A stretch of DNA of 64,000 bases, from contig JAHEAX010000003.1 in assembly GCA_024642525.1 (NCBI GenBank), positions 1 to 64,000 on the forward strand, given 5' to 3'. The DNA comes from Erythrobacteraceae bacterium (GTDB taxonomy: Bacteria; Pseudomonadota; Alphaproteobacteria; Sphingomonadales; Sphingomonadaceae). This document shows, piece after piece, positions 52,407-62,154 of this stretch (position 1 is the first letter of the stretch; every line of letters starts with the position of its first letter). A program made the translations under genes and the position numbers. Under the pieces are notes generated by a model. That model was not told where the DNA came from, made no database searches, and saw nothing but the letters and a program-made list of their open reading frames with translations.

Positions 52407-53300
52407 ATGCAGGACGACGCATCTTCCATACGCCCTATCGTGCCGGTTCTGGCGACTGTTGTCGGCATTGGTGTATTCTCGCTGATGGATGCCTTCATGA
52501 AAAGCGCGTCCATCGCGGCAGGTGCATATAGCGCGCTGCTGGTCCGTTCCGTGCTCGGTGTGCTGCTGGTCGGGCCAGCGTGGTGGATATCTGCCCGCAA
52601 ATGGCCGCAGCGCAGCATCATGCGCCTGCATCTGCGGCGCGGCATTGTCGTTGCCGGGATGGCGCTTTCCTTCTTCTTCGCACTGGTCCGCCTGCCGCTC
52701 GCAGAAGCCATTGCCATGTCGTTCATTGCCCCTCTCATCGCACTTTATCTGGCGGCATTGCTGCTGGGCGAGAAAATACAGCCGCGCGCGATAATCGCCG
52801 CGCTGCTTGGCCTCGCAGGGGTGGTCATCATCGTGGGCGGACGCGTTGGCCGCGAAAAAATGACCGACGATGCCATTCTGGGCCTGATCGCATTGTTCAT
52901 TTCCGCAGTGCTTTATGCATGGAACCTCGTGCTACAGCGCGAACAGGCGCTCGTCGCCAAACCGGCAGAAGTCGCCAGTTTCCAAAGCGGGGTTGTCAGC
53001 CTGATGCTGCTGATCCCTGCACCGTTCCTGTTCAGCGTGCCGCCGCAGTCTGTATGGGGCGATCTGGTGGCATCAGCAGTGCTGGGTGTGGCTGCATCCA
53101 TGATCCTGTCATGGGCTTATGCCCGCGCAGAAACGCAGGTGCTGGTGCCGGTGGAATATACCGGTTTTCTGTGGGCAGTGTTGTTCGGTTGGCTGTTCTT
53201 CCGCGAACCGGTCACGCTGGCAACGGTGGCTGGCACCGTGCTGATCGTTTACGGCTGCTGGATTGGCACGCGTTCGCGGCCTGAACAAGGCATGGTCTGA
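52407..53300 (+). CDS. DMT family transporter (EamA)
   Basis: A 297-residue protein with ten hydrophobic helices in two EamA halves (about 12-145 and 160-290). FFALVRLPLAEAIAMSFIAP marks the first repeat and VEYTGFLWAVLFGWLFFREP the second. Members export metabolites or amino acids; the substrate is unknown. The start at 52407 is the first ATG after a short leader. It is divergent from the L,D-transpeptidase gene. Confidence 0.88.
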   Translation: MQDDASSIRPIVPVLATVVGIGVFSLMDAFMKSASIAAGAYSALLVRSVLGVLLVGPAWWISARKWPQRSIMRLHLRRGIVVAGMALSFFFALVRLPLAEAIAMSFIAPLIALYLAALLLGEKIQPRAIIAALLGLAGVVIIVGGRVGREKMTDDAILGLIALFISAVLYAWNLVLQREQALVAKPAEVASFQSGVVSLMLLIPAPFLFSVPPQSVWGDLVASAVLGVAASMILSWAYARAETQVLVPVEYTGFLWAVLFGWLFFREPVTLATVAGTVLIVYGCWIGTRSRPEQGMV

Positions 53301-53308
53301 CCCGCGCC

Positions 53309-53470
53309 TTATCGCGCCTGTTTTGCGCTTTCCATCTCAGCGGCTTGCGCCGGCGCATCGGTGAAACCGATGGCAGCACCGAAACAGGCCGTAACGGCCA
53401 GCACGGCGGCAACAAGGCCGGCCCGTAGCGAATGGGTATTGCGGTTCCCGGATCGTGTCAGGCTGGTCAT
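53309..53470 (-). CDS. Small 53-residue secreted or membrane peptide
   Basis: The frame runs MTSLTRSGNRNTHSLRAGLV, then AAVLAVTACFGAAIGF, then TDAPAQAAEMESAKQAR. GGGGAG lies six to seven bases before the ATG, a good ribosome site. One hydrophobic stretch (about 18-36) followed by DAPAQAAE looks like a signal peptide with a cut after AQA, which would leave a mature peptide of only about ten residues, or a single-pass membrane peptide. I recognise no family. It is divergent from acnA. Confidence 0.6.
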   Translation of the reverse strand: MTSLTRSGNRNTHSLRAGLVAAVLAVTACFGAAIGFTDAPAQAAEMESAKQAR

Positions 53471-53717
53471 TTCTAGCTCCCCTTTAGTGCCATCTGCATG
53501 GCCTTCATTTAGCTAAACAATGCAGATGCCCCGCTTCGGGTTCCGGTCGCCCTGTTTCGCGCATATCCGTGGGCCTCTTGACCTAGCGGGCATGAACGCG
53601 CAGGTGCGCAGCAGATATTGGCTCCCCGCCTGCGAATCCCCCTTGGGCAATGTCTGTCGGACAGGTCCAGGAATTGCGGGCGGTACGAGCGCCACCCATG
53701 AAAGGACCCCGCGCAGT

Positions 53718-56390
53718 ATGACCCAGGTCGGTAAGGACACGCTCGCTACACGCAGCACCATGAATGTCGGCGGCAAGGAAATTGCCTATTATTCGCTGGC
53801 CAAGGCCGCCGAAAAAGTGGGCGACGTAAGCCGCCTGCCCTATTCGATGAAGGTCCTGCTGGAAAACCTGCTGCGTTTTGAAGACGGTGGCTTCACCGTT
53901 TCTGAAGACCATATCCGCGCGATTGCCGACTGGCAGAAGAACCCGCAGACAGGCAATGAAATCCAGTATCGCCCCGGCCGCGTGCTGCTGCAGGATTTCA
54001 CCGGCGTTCCCTGCGTGGTCGATCTGGCCGCCATGCGCGATGCCATCGCCAAGTTGGGCGGCGACACGCAGAAGATCAATCCGCAGGTTCCCGTGCATCT
54101 GGTCATCGACCATTCGGTGATGGTGGACGAATTCGGCCACCCCAAGGCGTTCGAACACAATGTCGAACTGGAATATCAGCGTAACGCAGAACGTTACGAC
54201 TTCCTGAAATGGGGTTCCAAGAGCCTCGATAATTTCAAGGCGGTCCCTCCCGGCACGGGCATCTGCCACCAAGTGAATCTGGAACATATCGCGCAGGCAG
54301 TATGGACCAGCGCTGGCCCTGACGGCGTGACAGTTGCCTATCCTGACACCTGTGTTGGCACAGACAGCCACACCACCATGATCAACGGGCTTGGCGTGCT
54401 CGGCTGGGGTGTTGGCGGGATCGAGGCAGAAGCCGCGATGCTGGGCCAGCCCATTTCCATGCTCATCCCCGAAGTCGTCGGCTTCAAGCTGACGGGCGAA
54501 ATGGCCGAAGGCATCACCGCGACCGATCTGGTGCTCACCTGCGTGCAGATGCTGCGCCAAGTGGGCGTGGTGGGCAGCTTTGTCGAATTCTACGGCCCCG
54601 GCGTCAGCGCGTTGAGCCTGGCTGACCGTGCCACCATCGCCAACATGGCACCGGAATATGGCGCAACCTGCGGCTTCTTCGGCGTTGATGACAAGACGAT
54701 GGAATATCTGCGCCTGACAGGCCGCAGTGAAGACCAGCTTGCCCTCGTTGAAGCCTATTACCGCGAACAGGGCATGTGGTTCGACCCATCGCACGAGCCG
54801 GTCTTTACCAAAACGCTCAGCCTCGACATGAACAGCGTTGTTCCTTCGCTCGCCGGTCCCAAGCGTCCACAGGACAAGGTTGCGCTGCCCGAAGTCGATG
54901 AATTGTTCAATTCCGACCTTGCCAAGCTCTACAAGAAATCCGCGCCCGAGCGCGTCAGCGTCGATGGCAAGGACCACGACATTGGCGATGGCGACGTGGT
55001 GATTGCCGCTATCACCAGCTGCACCAACACGTCCAACCCGGATGTGCTGATTGCTGCTGGCCTGGTGGCCCGCAAGGCGCGCGCCAAGGGCCTGCTTCCC
55101 AAGCCCTGGGTGAAAACCAGCCTTGCACCTGGCTCGCAGGTCGTGACCGATTATCTGGTGAAAGCCGGCCTGCAGGACGATCTCGATGCCATTGGCTTCG
55201 ATCTGGTCGGCTATGGCTGCACCACCTGCATCGGCAATTCCGGCCCGCTGGCCGCGCCGATCAGCGCCGCGATCAACAATAATGACATCGTTGCCGCCAG
55301 CGTCCTTTCGGGCAACCGCAACTTTGAAGGCCGGGTCAGCCCCGATGTGCGGGCTAACTTCCTCGCATCGCCGCCGCTGGTGGTGGCCTATGCCCTGCGC
55401 GGCACCGTCACCACGGATATGGTTTCGACCCCCATCGGGCAGGATCAGGACGGCAATGACGTGTTCCTGAAGGACATCTGGCCGACCAACCACGAAATCT
55501 CCGACCTGCGCGCCAACTCAATCGACCGCGCCATGTTCGAAGCCCGCTATGCCGACGTCTACAAGGGCGACGAACATTGGCAGGCGATCAATGTGGTTGG
55601 GTCTGACACCTATCAGTGGCGTCCGGGCAGCACCTATGTCGCCAATCCGCCCTATTTCGAGGGTATGAGCATGACCCCGGCGCCGATAGTGGACATCATG
55701 GAAGCCAAGCCGCTGGCGATGCTGGGCGATTCTGTCACCACCGACCACATTTCGCCCGCCGGATCGATCAAGGAAGATTCGCCTGCCGGTGAATATCTGA
55801 TGTCCAATCAGGTCGCCAAGGCAGACTTCAATTCCTACGGTTCGCGCCGCGGCAACCATGAAGTGATGATGCGCGGCACTTTCGCCAATATCCGCATCAA
55901 GAACGAAATGGTCCCCGGCGTCGAAGGCGGCATGACCACCTACGGCGGCGAAACCATGGCGATTTACGATGCTGCTATGAAGCACAAGGCCGATGGCACA
56001 CCGCTGGTGGTAATCGCAGGCAAGGAATATGGCACCGGCTCCAGTCGTGACTGGGCTGCCAAGGGCACCAACCTGCTGGGCGTGCGCGCCGTGATCGTGG
56101 AAAGCTACGAGCGTATCCACCGTTCAAACCTTGTCGGCATGGGCGTGCTGCCGCTGCAATTTGCAGCGGGCGACACGCGCACGACGCTGGGCCTGACGGG
56201 GGATGACAGTTTCACCGTTCGCGGTCTGGCTGACCTCACGCCGGGTCAGGACGTGACGGTTGATGTCACCCGCGCCAATGGTGAAACCTTCAGCTTCACT
56301 GCCAAGTGCCGGATCGATACCGCCAACGAAATGGAATATTACCGCCACGGCGGCATCCTCCATTACGTGCTGCGCAACCTCGCCGCGTAA
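53718..56390 (+). CDS. acnA: Aconitate hydratase A
   Basis: An 890-residue aconitase that interconverts citrate and isocitrate. Cluster ligands are Cys in [11 protein letters not shown] and two in [25 protein letters not shown] and [15 protein letters not shown] are conserved; the swivel domain starts near [15 protein letters not shown] and ends with [12 protein letters not shown]. The length and motif order match bacterial AcnA/IRP1-type enzymes. The ATG at 53718 ([12 protein letters not shown]) starts the family; the frame is open upstream but not conserved in style. The intergenic region of 247 bp before it contains an inverted repeat (ATCTGCAT 53492-53499, ATGCAGAT 53520-53527). Confidence 0.97.
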   Translation: MTQVGKDTLATRSTMNVGGKEIAYYSLAKAAEKVGDVSRLPYSMKVLLENLLRFEDGGFTVSEDHIRAIADWQKNPQTGNEIQYRPGRVLLQDFTGVPCVVDLAAMRDAIAKLGGDTQKINPQVPVHLVIDHSVMVDEFGHPKAFEHNVELEYQRNAERYDFLKWGSKSLDNFKAVPPGTGICHQVNLEHIAQAVWTSAGPDGVTVAYPDTCVGTDSHTTMINGLGVLGWGVGGIEAEAAMLGQPISMLIPEVVGFKLTGEMAEGITATDLVLTCVQMLRQVGVVGSFVEFYGPGVSALSLADRATIANMAPEYGATCGFFGVDDKTMEYLRLTGRSEDQLALVEAYYREQGMWFDPSHEPVFTKTLSLDMNSVVPSLAGPKRPQDKVALPEVDELFNSDLAKLYKKSAPERVSVDGKDHDIGDGDVVIAAITSCTNTSNPDVLIAAGLVARKARAKGLLPKPWVKTSLAPGSQVVTDYLVKAGLQDDLDAIGFDLVGYGCTTCIGNSGPLAAPISAAINNNDIVAASVLSGNRNFEGRVSPDVRANFLASPPLVVAYALRGTVTTDMVSTPIGQDQDGNDVFLKDIWPTNHEISDLRANSIDRAMFEARYADVYKGDEHWQAINVVGSDTYQWRPGSTYVANPPYFEGMSMTPAPIVDIMEAKPLAMLGDSVTTDHISPAGSIKEDSPAGEYLMSNQVAKADFNSYGSRRGNHEVMMRGTFANIRIKNEMVPGVEGGMTTYGGETMAIYDAAMKHKADGTPLVVIAGKEYGTGSSRDWAAKGTNLLGVRAVIVESYERIHRSNLVGMGVLPLQFAAGDTRTTLGLTGDDSFTVRGLADLTPGQDVTVDVTRANGETFSFTAKCRIDTANEMEYYRHGGILHYVLRNLAA

Positions 56391-56420
56391 ACTTCGCCAG
56401 CCGAGCAGGCTGCAGACATT

Positions 56421-56456
56421 AAAAAGGGCGGCTCCCTCGCGGGGGCCGCCCTTTTT
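56421..56456. terminator. Bidirectional terminator between acnA and the repeat protein gene
   Basis: AAAAAGGGCGGC pairs with GCCGCCCTTTTT around a 12-base loop, with five-base U runs on both strands. Confidence 0.92.
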
Positions 56457-56483
56457 GTTTGGCCGAAGGCCGCAAGCGGGCGG

Positions 56484-57608
56484 TTAGCCGCCCTTTGCAA
56501 CCTTGAGTTTGCGTCGGCCCAGAACTGCGGCAGCAGCAGCGCCGAACAGGATCATCATCGGCGGGGCGGGAACAGGTGTGCCGCCAGTCGTGGTGGTCGT
56601 GGTCATTCCCGATGTGGTCAGGCCCGATGTGGTCATGCCCGAACTGCTCGTCGTGGTGGTCGATGTCGAACTGGTCATGTTGCCCGACGTGGTCGTGCTG
56701 GTCGAAATATTGCCTGACGTCGACGTGGTTGTGCTCGACACATTACCGGACGTTGAAGTGCTGGTGCTCGACACATTGCCCGATGTGCTCGTCGTACTCG
56801 ACACGTTGCCAGACGTGGACGTGGTGCTGGAAACATTGCCGGAAGTCGATGTCGTGCTGCTGACATTGCCCGAAGTGGATGTCGTGCTCGACACATTTCC
56901 CGAAGTCGACGTGGTCGTGGTGGTCGTCGTCGTCGAAGAAGACGGGGGCGGCGGCGGCGGCGGGGGTGCCGGATCGCCGCTGGTCGAGCTGGAGGGCGGG
57001 GGTGGCGGCGGGGGTGCCGGATCGCCGCTGGTGGTGCCGCCGCTGGTAGTGCCATCGCTGGTGGTGCCGCCGGTGGTCGTAGTGGTGGACGTGACGGTTA
57101 CATTGCCGCTGCTCGAGCCGCCGCCACCGCCGCCGCCGAAAAATCCACCGAAGAAGCCGCCGCCGAAGCCGCCGCCAAATCCGCCGCCGCCGCCAATTAC
57201 GGTGACACTTCCGCCATCGCCGCCCGAGACAGGGCCGGACGGGGGAAGCGGAATAGCGGCCATCGCCATGCGATAGGCCGGCGGGCATTCGACGCCATCG
57301 GCATTCGGCCCGTAACCAAAGATTGGCGCACCTTCATGCGGCATGCCGGCAATCATGGCGGGGCCAGCAGGCTCGCATTCCACGACGCGCTTCACGATGC
57401 GCCGCTTGCGCTTCTCAGGCTTGGGAATGCGGCGTTCTGCACGGCGTTCCTTCACATATTTCACCGGCGCGGACTTAACCGACTTTACCGATTTATAGGA
57501 TGCAGGATCAGCAGAAGGCGCTTCGGCCACATGCACCGCCCCGCCAGCAAGCAGAGCGCCGCCTGCTGCGGTTGCGGATAATTTAGCCAGGGCCATCTTT
57601 ACCGACAT
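56484..57608 (-). CDS. Low-complexity exported protein with SGNV repeats and a PEP-CTERM-like sorting tail
   Basis: A 374-residue protein in clear zones. Signal peptide: residues 1-30 (MALAKLSATAAGGALLAGG). Basic zone: about 40-75 (KERRAERRIPKPEKRKRR). Gly-rich zone: about 125-170 (GGFGGGFGGGFFGG). Pro/Ser/Thr zone: about 185-235 (two copies of GDPAPPPPPP). Repeat zone: about 236-340, decapeptides of the type STTSTSGNVS, at least six near-copies. C-terminus: PVPAPPMMILFGAAAAAVL, followed by GRRK, which fits a PEP-CTERM sorting signal (Pro-rich entry, hydrophobic helix, basic end). Probably an extracellular or cell-surface protein anchored or exported by an exosortase. The function is unknown. 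Confidence 0.75.
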   Translation of the reverse strand: MSVKMALAKLSATAAGGALLAGGAVHVAEAPSADPASYKSVKSVKSAPVKYVKERRAERRIPKPEKRKRRIVKRVVECEPAGPAMIAGMPHEGAPIFGYGPNADGVECPPAYRMAMAAIPLPPSGPVSGGDGGSVTVIGGGGGFGGGFGGGFFGGFFGGGGGGGSSSGNVTVTSTTTTTGGTTSDGTTSGGTTSGDPAPPPPPPPSSSTSGDPAPPPPPPPPSSSTTTTTTTTSTSGNVSSTTSTSGNVSSTTSTSGNVSSTTSTSGNVSSTTSTSGNVSSTSTSTSGNVSSTTTSTSGNISTSTTTSGNMTSSTSTTTTSSSGMTTSGLTTSGMTTTTTTGGTPVPAPPMMILFGAAAAAVLGRRKLKVAKGG

Positions 57609-57826
57609 GGGTACGCTCTCTTGTTACTTTCGAGGGCAGCCTCGACCGCGGCGATTCCGCAATCCGGCACTTCCCTGTCAGCACATCAGACGCTGCCGGG
57701 GGCCTTCCAGCAATCATGTTAACCATGAATTGGGCGCGCAAATCCAAAAAGCTGCATGGTCGCACGGGGGTTTGGGCCAACTTGTCCCACTATGGAACCG
57801 AACCAGACCCAAATGCTGATACGAAA

Positions 57827-58867
57827 TTAACCTTTTGTATCAAACAAGCCCGTTTGTTCTGCCGGACCTGTCGGTGCGGGCGGCTGTTTTTCAAGGTGAG
57901 CCCATGCCGAATCGTTGAGGCACCGGCCACGCGCCGTGCGCGCCACCAGGCCCAGCTGGATGAGGTAGGGTTCAACCACTTCTTCCACCGTGTCGCGCGG
58001 TTCGGACAGGCCCGCCGCCAGCGTTTCCACGCCCACAGGCCCGCCCTTGTAGATATCCGCGATCATGTTGAGATAGCGTCTGTCCATCGCATCAAGGCCC
58101 AGCCGGTCAACCTCCAGCCGGGTCAGCGCATCATCTGCCACCTTGGCCGTAACCACCCCGTCCCCTGCCACATGGGCAAAATCGCGCACGCGCCGCATCA
58201 AACGGCCGGCAACTCGCGGCGTGCCGCGTGCACGGCGGGCAATTTCGCGCGCACCATCGGGGTTGATCTTCATGTTGAGCAGGCCTGCACCGCGCGTAAC
58301 CACCCGTTCCAGTTCTGGCACGGTGTAGAAATTGAGCCGCACGGGAATGCCGAACCGGTCGCGCAGAGGCGTGGTCAGCAGACCCTGGCGCGTGGTTGCG
58401 CCAATCAGCGTAAATGGCGGCAGGTCGATCCGCACACTTCGGGCAGACGGTCCCTCGCCGATGATGATATCCAGCGCACGGTCTTCCATCGCGGGATAGA
58501 GCACTTCTTCGACCACGGGATTAAGCCTGTGAATTTCGTCGATGAACAGCACATCATGCGGTTCAAGATTGGTCAGCAGCGCGGCAAGGTCGCCTGCCTT
58601 GGCAATTACCGGGCCAGACGTGGCGCGAAAACCCACGCCCAGTTCCTTGGCGACGATCTGCGCCAGCGTGGTTTTGCCCAGCCCCGGGGGGCCGAAGAAC
58701 AAGACATGGTCCATCGCTTCGCCGCGCCCGCGCGCCGCCTCGATGAAGACACGCAAATTGTCGCGCGCGGCTTCCTGCCCGACAAATTCGGCGAGCGATT
58801 TTGGCCGCAGCGCCGCATCCGGGTCTTCCGGCTGGCGATCGGGGGTAAGGTCGGGATTATCGGTCAT
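57827..58867 (-). CDS. ruvB: Holliday junction branch migration ATPase RuvB
   Basis: A 346-residue RuvB. Walker [14 protein letters not shown] is at about residue 60, Walker [15 protein letters not shown] at about 110, sensor 1 [17 protein letters not shown] at about 155. The winged-helix end has [20 protein letters not shown]. RuvB forms hexameric rings that drive branch migration with RuvA. Its start lies 18 bp after the dsrE-like gene, which separates it from ruvA in this operon. Confidence 0.97.
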   Translation of the reverse strand: MTDNPDLTPDRQPEDPDAALRPKSLAEFVGQEAARDNLRVFIEAARGRGEAMDHVLFFGPPGLGKTTLAQIVAKELGVGFRATSGPVIAKAGDLAALLTNLEPHDVLFIDEIHRLNPVVEEVLYPAMEDRALDIIIGEGPSARSVRIDLPPFTLIGATTRQGLLTTPLRDRFGIPVRLNFYTVPELERVVTRGAGLLNMKINPDGAREIARRARGTPRVAGRLMRRVRDFAHVAGDGVVTAKVADDALTRLEVDRLGLDAMDRRYLNMIADIYKGGPVGVETLAAGLSEPRDTVEEVVEPYLIQLGLVARTARGRCLNDSAWAHLEKQPPAPTGPAEQTGLFDTKG

Positions 58868-58885
58868 TGCAGGCAGTGCCAGCCT

Positions 58886-59449
58886 TCAAAACGGGTTCAA
58901 TGTGTAGCCCTGCTGCTGGAGCAAGGCATCGGCTGTCATCGCGGACAGGGCAATTTCCACACCCGGAACCAGGTCCGCGCGCTTGATGCCGTAAACAGTC
59001 GCAGTCTGGCCGCAGAGAAATACCTGCACGCCGTGCGCCAGCAATTCGGCCAACGGCGCTTCGCTGGCATTTGGCTTGCCTTCCATGCGTGCGGCAAAGG
59101 CTGCGCCGTTCAAAAGATCGAACGCGGCCTTGCCGTGGATGACCACGGCAACCTTAACCCTGCTTTCCGGCACACCGCCGGCGACATGCATGTTGATGAA
59201 GCGCGCAGCGGAATCGAGAGTGCGGTTGATCTTGGCATCGTCAGCCTGCACCGATGTATCGAACAGGACCTTGAAGGCGGCATCGGCAGGCAAAGCCGCC
59301 GCTTCATCCACCTTTGCCACCGCGCCGAAGGTCTGGAAGACAGGGCCGGGTTTGAAGGCAGAAAAATCCTGTGCGGCAGCAGGCGCAGCGGACAATACCG
59401 CGAGCGCAATGATGGCGGCTAACCCCGCGTGAATTCTATTTCGAAGCAT
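58886..59449 (-). CDS. Periplasmic DsrE-family protein between ruvA and ruvB
   Basis: A 187-residue protein with a signal peptide (MLRNRIHAGLAAIIALAVL, cut near AAA-QD). The DsrE/DsrF-like fold has VKVAVVIHGKAAFDLLN and VQVFLCGQTATVYGI, with a single Cys at the usual position of the active Cys. DsrE proteins take part in sulfur relay; a periplasmic form is of unknown role. ATG 59449 has AAGGG eight bases upstream; the ATG at 59464 has none. It overlaps the ruvA stop by 14 bp, so it is part of the ruv operon. Confidence 0.8.
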   Translation of the reverse strand: MLRNRIHAGLAAIIALAVLSAAPAAAQDFSAFKPGPVFQTFGAVAKVDEAAALPADAAFKVLFDTSVQADDAKINRTLDSAARFINMHVAGGVPESRVKVAVVIHGKAAFDLLNGAAFAARMEGKPNASEAPLAELLAHGVQVFLCGQTATVYGIKRADLVPGVEIALSAMTADALLQQQGYTLNPF

Positions 59450-60038
59450 GTTTGAGCCCTTCACGAATCAAGACATTAAGGTCCGCATCATCGCCCAGTA
59501 TAGCCTGCGCCTTGGCCACGGCACTGGCGGCAACCGCCGGCTTGAAGCCGAGGTTTTGCAGGGCCGAAACCGCATCTGCGCTGGCCGAACCTGCCGCGAT
59601 GGTGACCGTGCCGACCGCTCCACCGCCGCCGGGCATTCCGCCTGCCTTGTCTTTCAGCTCATTCACGATGCGGCCCGCCAATTTCGGTCCAACGCCATTG
59701 GCGCGCGCCACCATGGCGGCATCACCACTGGCGCAGGCGGTCTGCACTTCTGCAATGGAAAGCGCCGACAGGATGGCCAGCGCGACCTTGCTGCCCACGC
59801 CCTGCACCTGTGTCAGCAGGCGGAACCAGTCGCGTTCAGCCGCATCGGCAAAACCGAGCAGGCGCATGTCATTTTCGCTGACCTGCAAATCGGTATAGAC
59901 AGTACAGGCCCCGCCTACATCACCCAGCGCCGACAGGGTGCGGGCAGAACAATGGACGAGATAGCCGACACCGGCGACATCGATCACCGCCCAGTCGGCA
60001 CCGGTTTCGTCCAGCAGTCCCTTAAGCTTTGCGATCAT
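59436..60038 (-). CDS. ruvA: Holliday junction branch migration protein RuvA
   Basis: A 200-residue RuvA. The N-terminal OB fold (MIAKLKGLLDETGADWAVID, then VHCSARTLSALG), helix-hairpin-helix pair (VQGVGSKVALAILS and ANGVGPKLAGRIVNELKDK), and the C-terminal RuvB-binding domain (DAVSALQNLGFKPAVAASAV) are all present. RuvA tetramers hold the four-way junction and load RuvB. ATG 60038 has AAGGACG upstream. It is followed by dsrE-like and ruvB genes; ruvC is not in the window. Confidence 0.96.
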   Translation of the reverse strand: MIAKLKGLLDETGADWAVIDVAGVGYLVHCSARTLSALGDVGGACTVYTDLQVSENDMRLLGFADAAERDWFRLLTQVQGVGSKVALAILSALSIAEVQTACASGDAAMVARANGVGPKLAGRIVNELKDKAGGMPGGGGAVGTVTIAAGSASADAVSALQNLGFKPAVAASAVAKAQAILGDDADLNVLIREGLKHASK

Positions 60039-60159
60039 CTGACGTCCTTGGGCATGGTTTGTTCTTGCGCGTAAAGCTGCGCTTGGTCCACCCTTTATGG
60101 ACATTTATGGACAGCGGGCCGCCTTTGCGACATGAACCGCCGCAGTTTGAGGGACAAGC

Positions 60160-61227
60160 ATGAGCGTCAACACATTCGGCAGAGTTCTGCGGTTCACCAC
60201 CTGGGGTGAAAGTCACGGGCCTGCGCTGGGCGCAGTGCTGGACGGCTGCCCGCCGGGCATCGCCCTGACAGAAGAGATGATCCAGCCCTTCATGGATGCG
60301 CGCGCACCGGGCCAGTCGAAATTCACCACCCAGCGGCGCGAACCCGATGCGGTAAGGATCCTGTCTGGCGTGTTCGAGGGCAAGACCACTGGCACCCCTG
60401 TCAGCCTGATGATCGAAAATGTCGATCAGCGGTCCAAAGATTATTCCGAAGTGGCCAAGGCCTATCGTCCCGGCCATGCCGACTATGCCTATGATGCTAA
60501 ATACGGTTTCCGCGATTATCGCGGCGGTGGGCGCAGTTCTGCGCGGGAAACCGCTGCACGCGTGGCGGCAGGCGCAGTGGCACGGTTGATCCTGCGGCAA
60601 GTAAAAATCACCGCCTATGTCAGCCAGATCGGCAAGGACGAGATTGACCGCAGCGCTGTGGATTTTGACCAGATCGGGCGGAACCCGTTTTTCTGCCCCG
60701 ATGCAGCAGCGGCAAAACGCTGGGAAAACCTGGTGGATGAAGCACGACTGGCCGGTTCATCGCTGGGTGCAGTGGTGGAATGCGTGGCCGAAAACGTGCC
60801 CGCAGGCTGGGGCGCACCTGTTTATGGCAAGCTGGATGCAGACCTTGCAGGCGCGATGATGGGTATCAACGCGGTAAAGGGCGTGGAAATCGGCGCGGGT
60901 TTCGGGGCGGCGATGTTGAGCGGAGAAGAAAACGCCGACCCCATGCGCGCAGGCGAAGGCGGGCCGCAATTCGAAGCCAATAATGCAGGCGGCATCGCAG
61001 GCGGCATTTCGACCGGCCAGCCGGTGGTGGTGCGGGTGGCATTCAAGCCAACCAGTTCGATCTTGACCGCTGTGGATACGATTGGCCGCGACGGTGAAAA
61101 CACACAAATCCGCACGAAGGGCCGGCATGACCCCTGCGTGGGCATCCGCGGCACACCTGTCGTCGAAGCGATGATGGCACTGGTGCTGGCAGATCACATG
61201 ATGCTGCACCGGGCGCAATGCGGTTGA
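60160..61227 (+). CDS. aroC: Chorismate synthase
   Basis: A 355-residue AroC, the last step of the shikimate pathway, reduced-FMN dependent. Signatures in order: [17 protein letters not shown] (first His), [20 protein letters not shown] with [15 protein letters not shown], and near the end [20 protein letters not shown]. The length is typical of the bacterial enzyme. The gene is divergent from ruvA and is not in an operon with another aro gene. Confidence 0.97.
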   Translation: MSVNTFGRVLRFTTWGESHGPALGAVLDGCPPGIALTEEMIQPFMDARAPGQSKFTTQRREPDAVRILSGVFEGKTTGTPVSLMIENVDQRSKDYSEVAKAYRPGHADYAYDAKYGFRDYRGGGRSSARETAARVAAGAVARLILRQVKITAYVSQIGKDEIDRSAVDFDQIGRNPFFCPDAAAAKRWENLVDEARLAGSSLGAVVECVAENVPAGWGAPVYGKLDADLAGAMMGINAVKGVEIGAGFGAAMLSGEENADPMRAGEGGPQFEANNAGGIAGGISTGQPVVVRVAFKPTSSILTAVDTIGRDGENTQIRTKGRHDPCVGIRGTPVVEAMMALVLADHMMLHRAQCG

Positions 61228-61406
61228 AACTACCGCTTCCTGCCCCGTTCAAGGGCAAGTTTCGCGTGCCTTTCGCAAATGCACAAAAGTCATTGGCGCC
61301 TACGTCATAAATCGGCCTAAGCGTTCAATGTTCCACAATTAATTTATTCAATCAATATCATCGGAAAACTCGCCTTTCATTGGGCAGGGCTGCTCCCTAT
61401 CTCGCG

Positions 61407-61435
61407 GTTGCAATATTCATATTCGCAACTGCAAC
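61407..61435 (+). promoter_or_regulatory. Inverted repeat upstream of ahpC, candidate regulator site
   Basis: GTTGC (61407-61411) and GCAAC (61425-61429, again 61431-61435) flank AATATTCATATTC just before the ahpC ribosome site. AhpCF genes are commonly OxyR-controlled, but I do not see a full OxyR motif, so the binding factor is open. Confidence 0.4.
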
Positions 61436-61450
61436 ATAATGGAGCCCACT

Positions 61451-62032
61451 ATGACCACCATGATCGGCAAGGAAATCCAGCCTTTCGTCGCACAGGCATT
61501 CAAACCAACCGCACAGGGCAAAGGCGAATTCGTCGAAGTTACCGACGGTGACGTGCGCGGCAACTGGGCCGTATTCTTCTTTTATCCGGCTGATTTCACC
61601 TTCGTCTGCCCGACCGAGCTGGAAGATCTGGCTGAACAGTACGAAACGCTGAAGGGCATGGGCGTGGAAGTCTATTCCGTCTCCACCGACACCCACTTCA
61701 GCCACAAGGCATGGCACGAAACTTCGGAAAAGATCGCCAAGATCAACTTCCCCATGCTGGGCGACCAGAACCACACCATCGCCAACAATTTCGGCGTTCT
61801 GCGCGAAGGCCAGGGCCTGGCTGACCGTGCGACCTTCGTGGTTGATCCTGATGGCGTGATCCAGGTGATGGAAATCACTTCGGAAGGCGTTGGCCGCAAT
61901 GCCAAGGAACTGGTCCGCAAGATCAAGGCTGCACAATATGTCCGCGCCAACCCCGGCCAGGTTTGCCCTGCCAAGTGGGAAGAAGGCGAAGAGACCCTCG
62001 CGCCTTCGCTCGACCTCGTCGGCAAGATCTAA
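61451..62032 (+). CDS. ahpC: Alkyl hydroperoxide reductase subunit C (peroxiredoxin)
   Basis: A 193-residue typical 2-Cys peroxiredoxin. The peroxidatic Cys53 is in [12 protein letters not shown]; the resolving Cys is near residue 173 in [26 protein letters not shown] and SHKAWH are AhpC-type. It reduces H2O2 and organic peroxides with electrons from AhpF. GGAG six bases before ATG 61451 fixes the start over an ATG at 61439. ahpF follows, with a hairpin between the two genes. Confidence 0.97.
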   Translation: MTTMIGKEIQPFVAQAFKPTAQGKGEFVEVTDGDVRGNWAVFFFYPADFTFVCPTELEDLAEQYETLKGMGVEVYSVSTDTHFSHKAWHETSEKIAKINFPMLGDQNHTIANNFGVLREGQGLADRATFVVDPDGVIQVMEITSEGVGRNAKELVRKIKAAQYVRANPGQVCPAKWEEGEETLAPSLDLVGKI

Positions 62033-62088
62033 GCCCTTCGCCTGATCGAATACAGCTAGCCGCAGCACTGGTTGCGGCCAAAGGACGG

Positions 62089-62120
62089 CCCGGGGCTCCC
62101 CTCCCGCCCCGGGTCGTTTC
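62089..62120 (+). terminator. GC-rich hairpin between ahpC and ahpF, partial terminator
   Basis: CCCGGGGC (62089-62096) pairs with GCCCCGGG (62106-62113), followed by TCGTTTC. The short U tract suggests partial termination, so more ahpC than ahpF message, or protection of the ahpC 3' end. Confidence 0.6.
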
Positions 62121-62154
62121 TTCCCAGATACTATCTGAATTTCGGAGAATTTCG

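Noticed and set aside
53583-55493. Open frame of 636 codons antisense to acnA
   Set aside because: It is His/Gly/Ala-rich complement of a strongly conserved gene and has no recognisable domain; GC-rich codon bias keeps the antisense frame open.
56700-56900. Regular short repeats resembling a CRISPR array
   Set aside because: The repeats are coding decapeptide repeats with no unique spacers between them; no cas gene is in the window.
56503-57276. Val/Leu/Pro-rich plus-strand frame of 257 codons
   Set aside because: It is the complement of the SGNV repeat protein; its apparent repeats are a by-product of the real gene's repeats.
57716-59422. Open frame of 568 codons on the plus strand across ruvB and the dsrE-like gene
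   Set aside because: It is antisense to two clear genes, with random His/Arg/Gln-rich composition and no motif.
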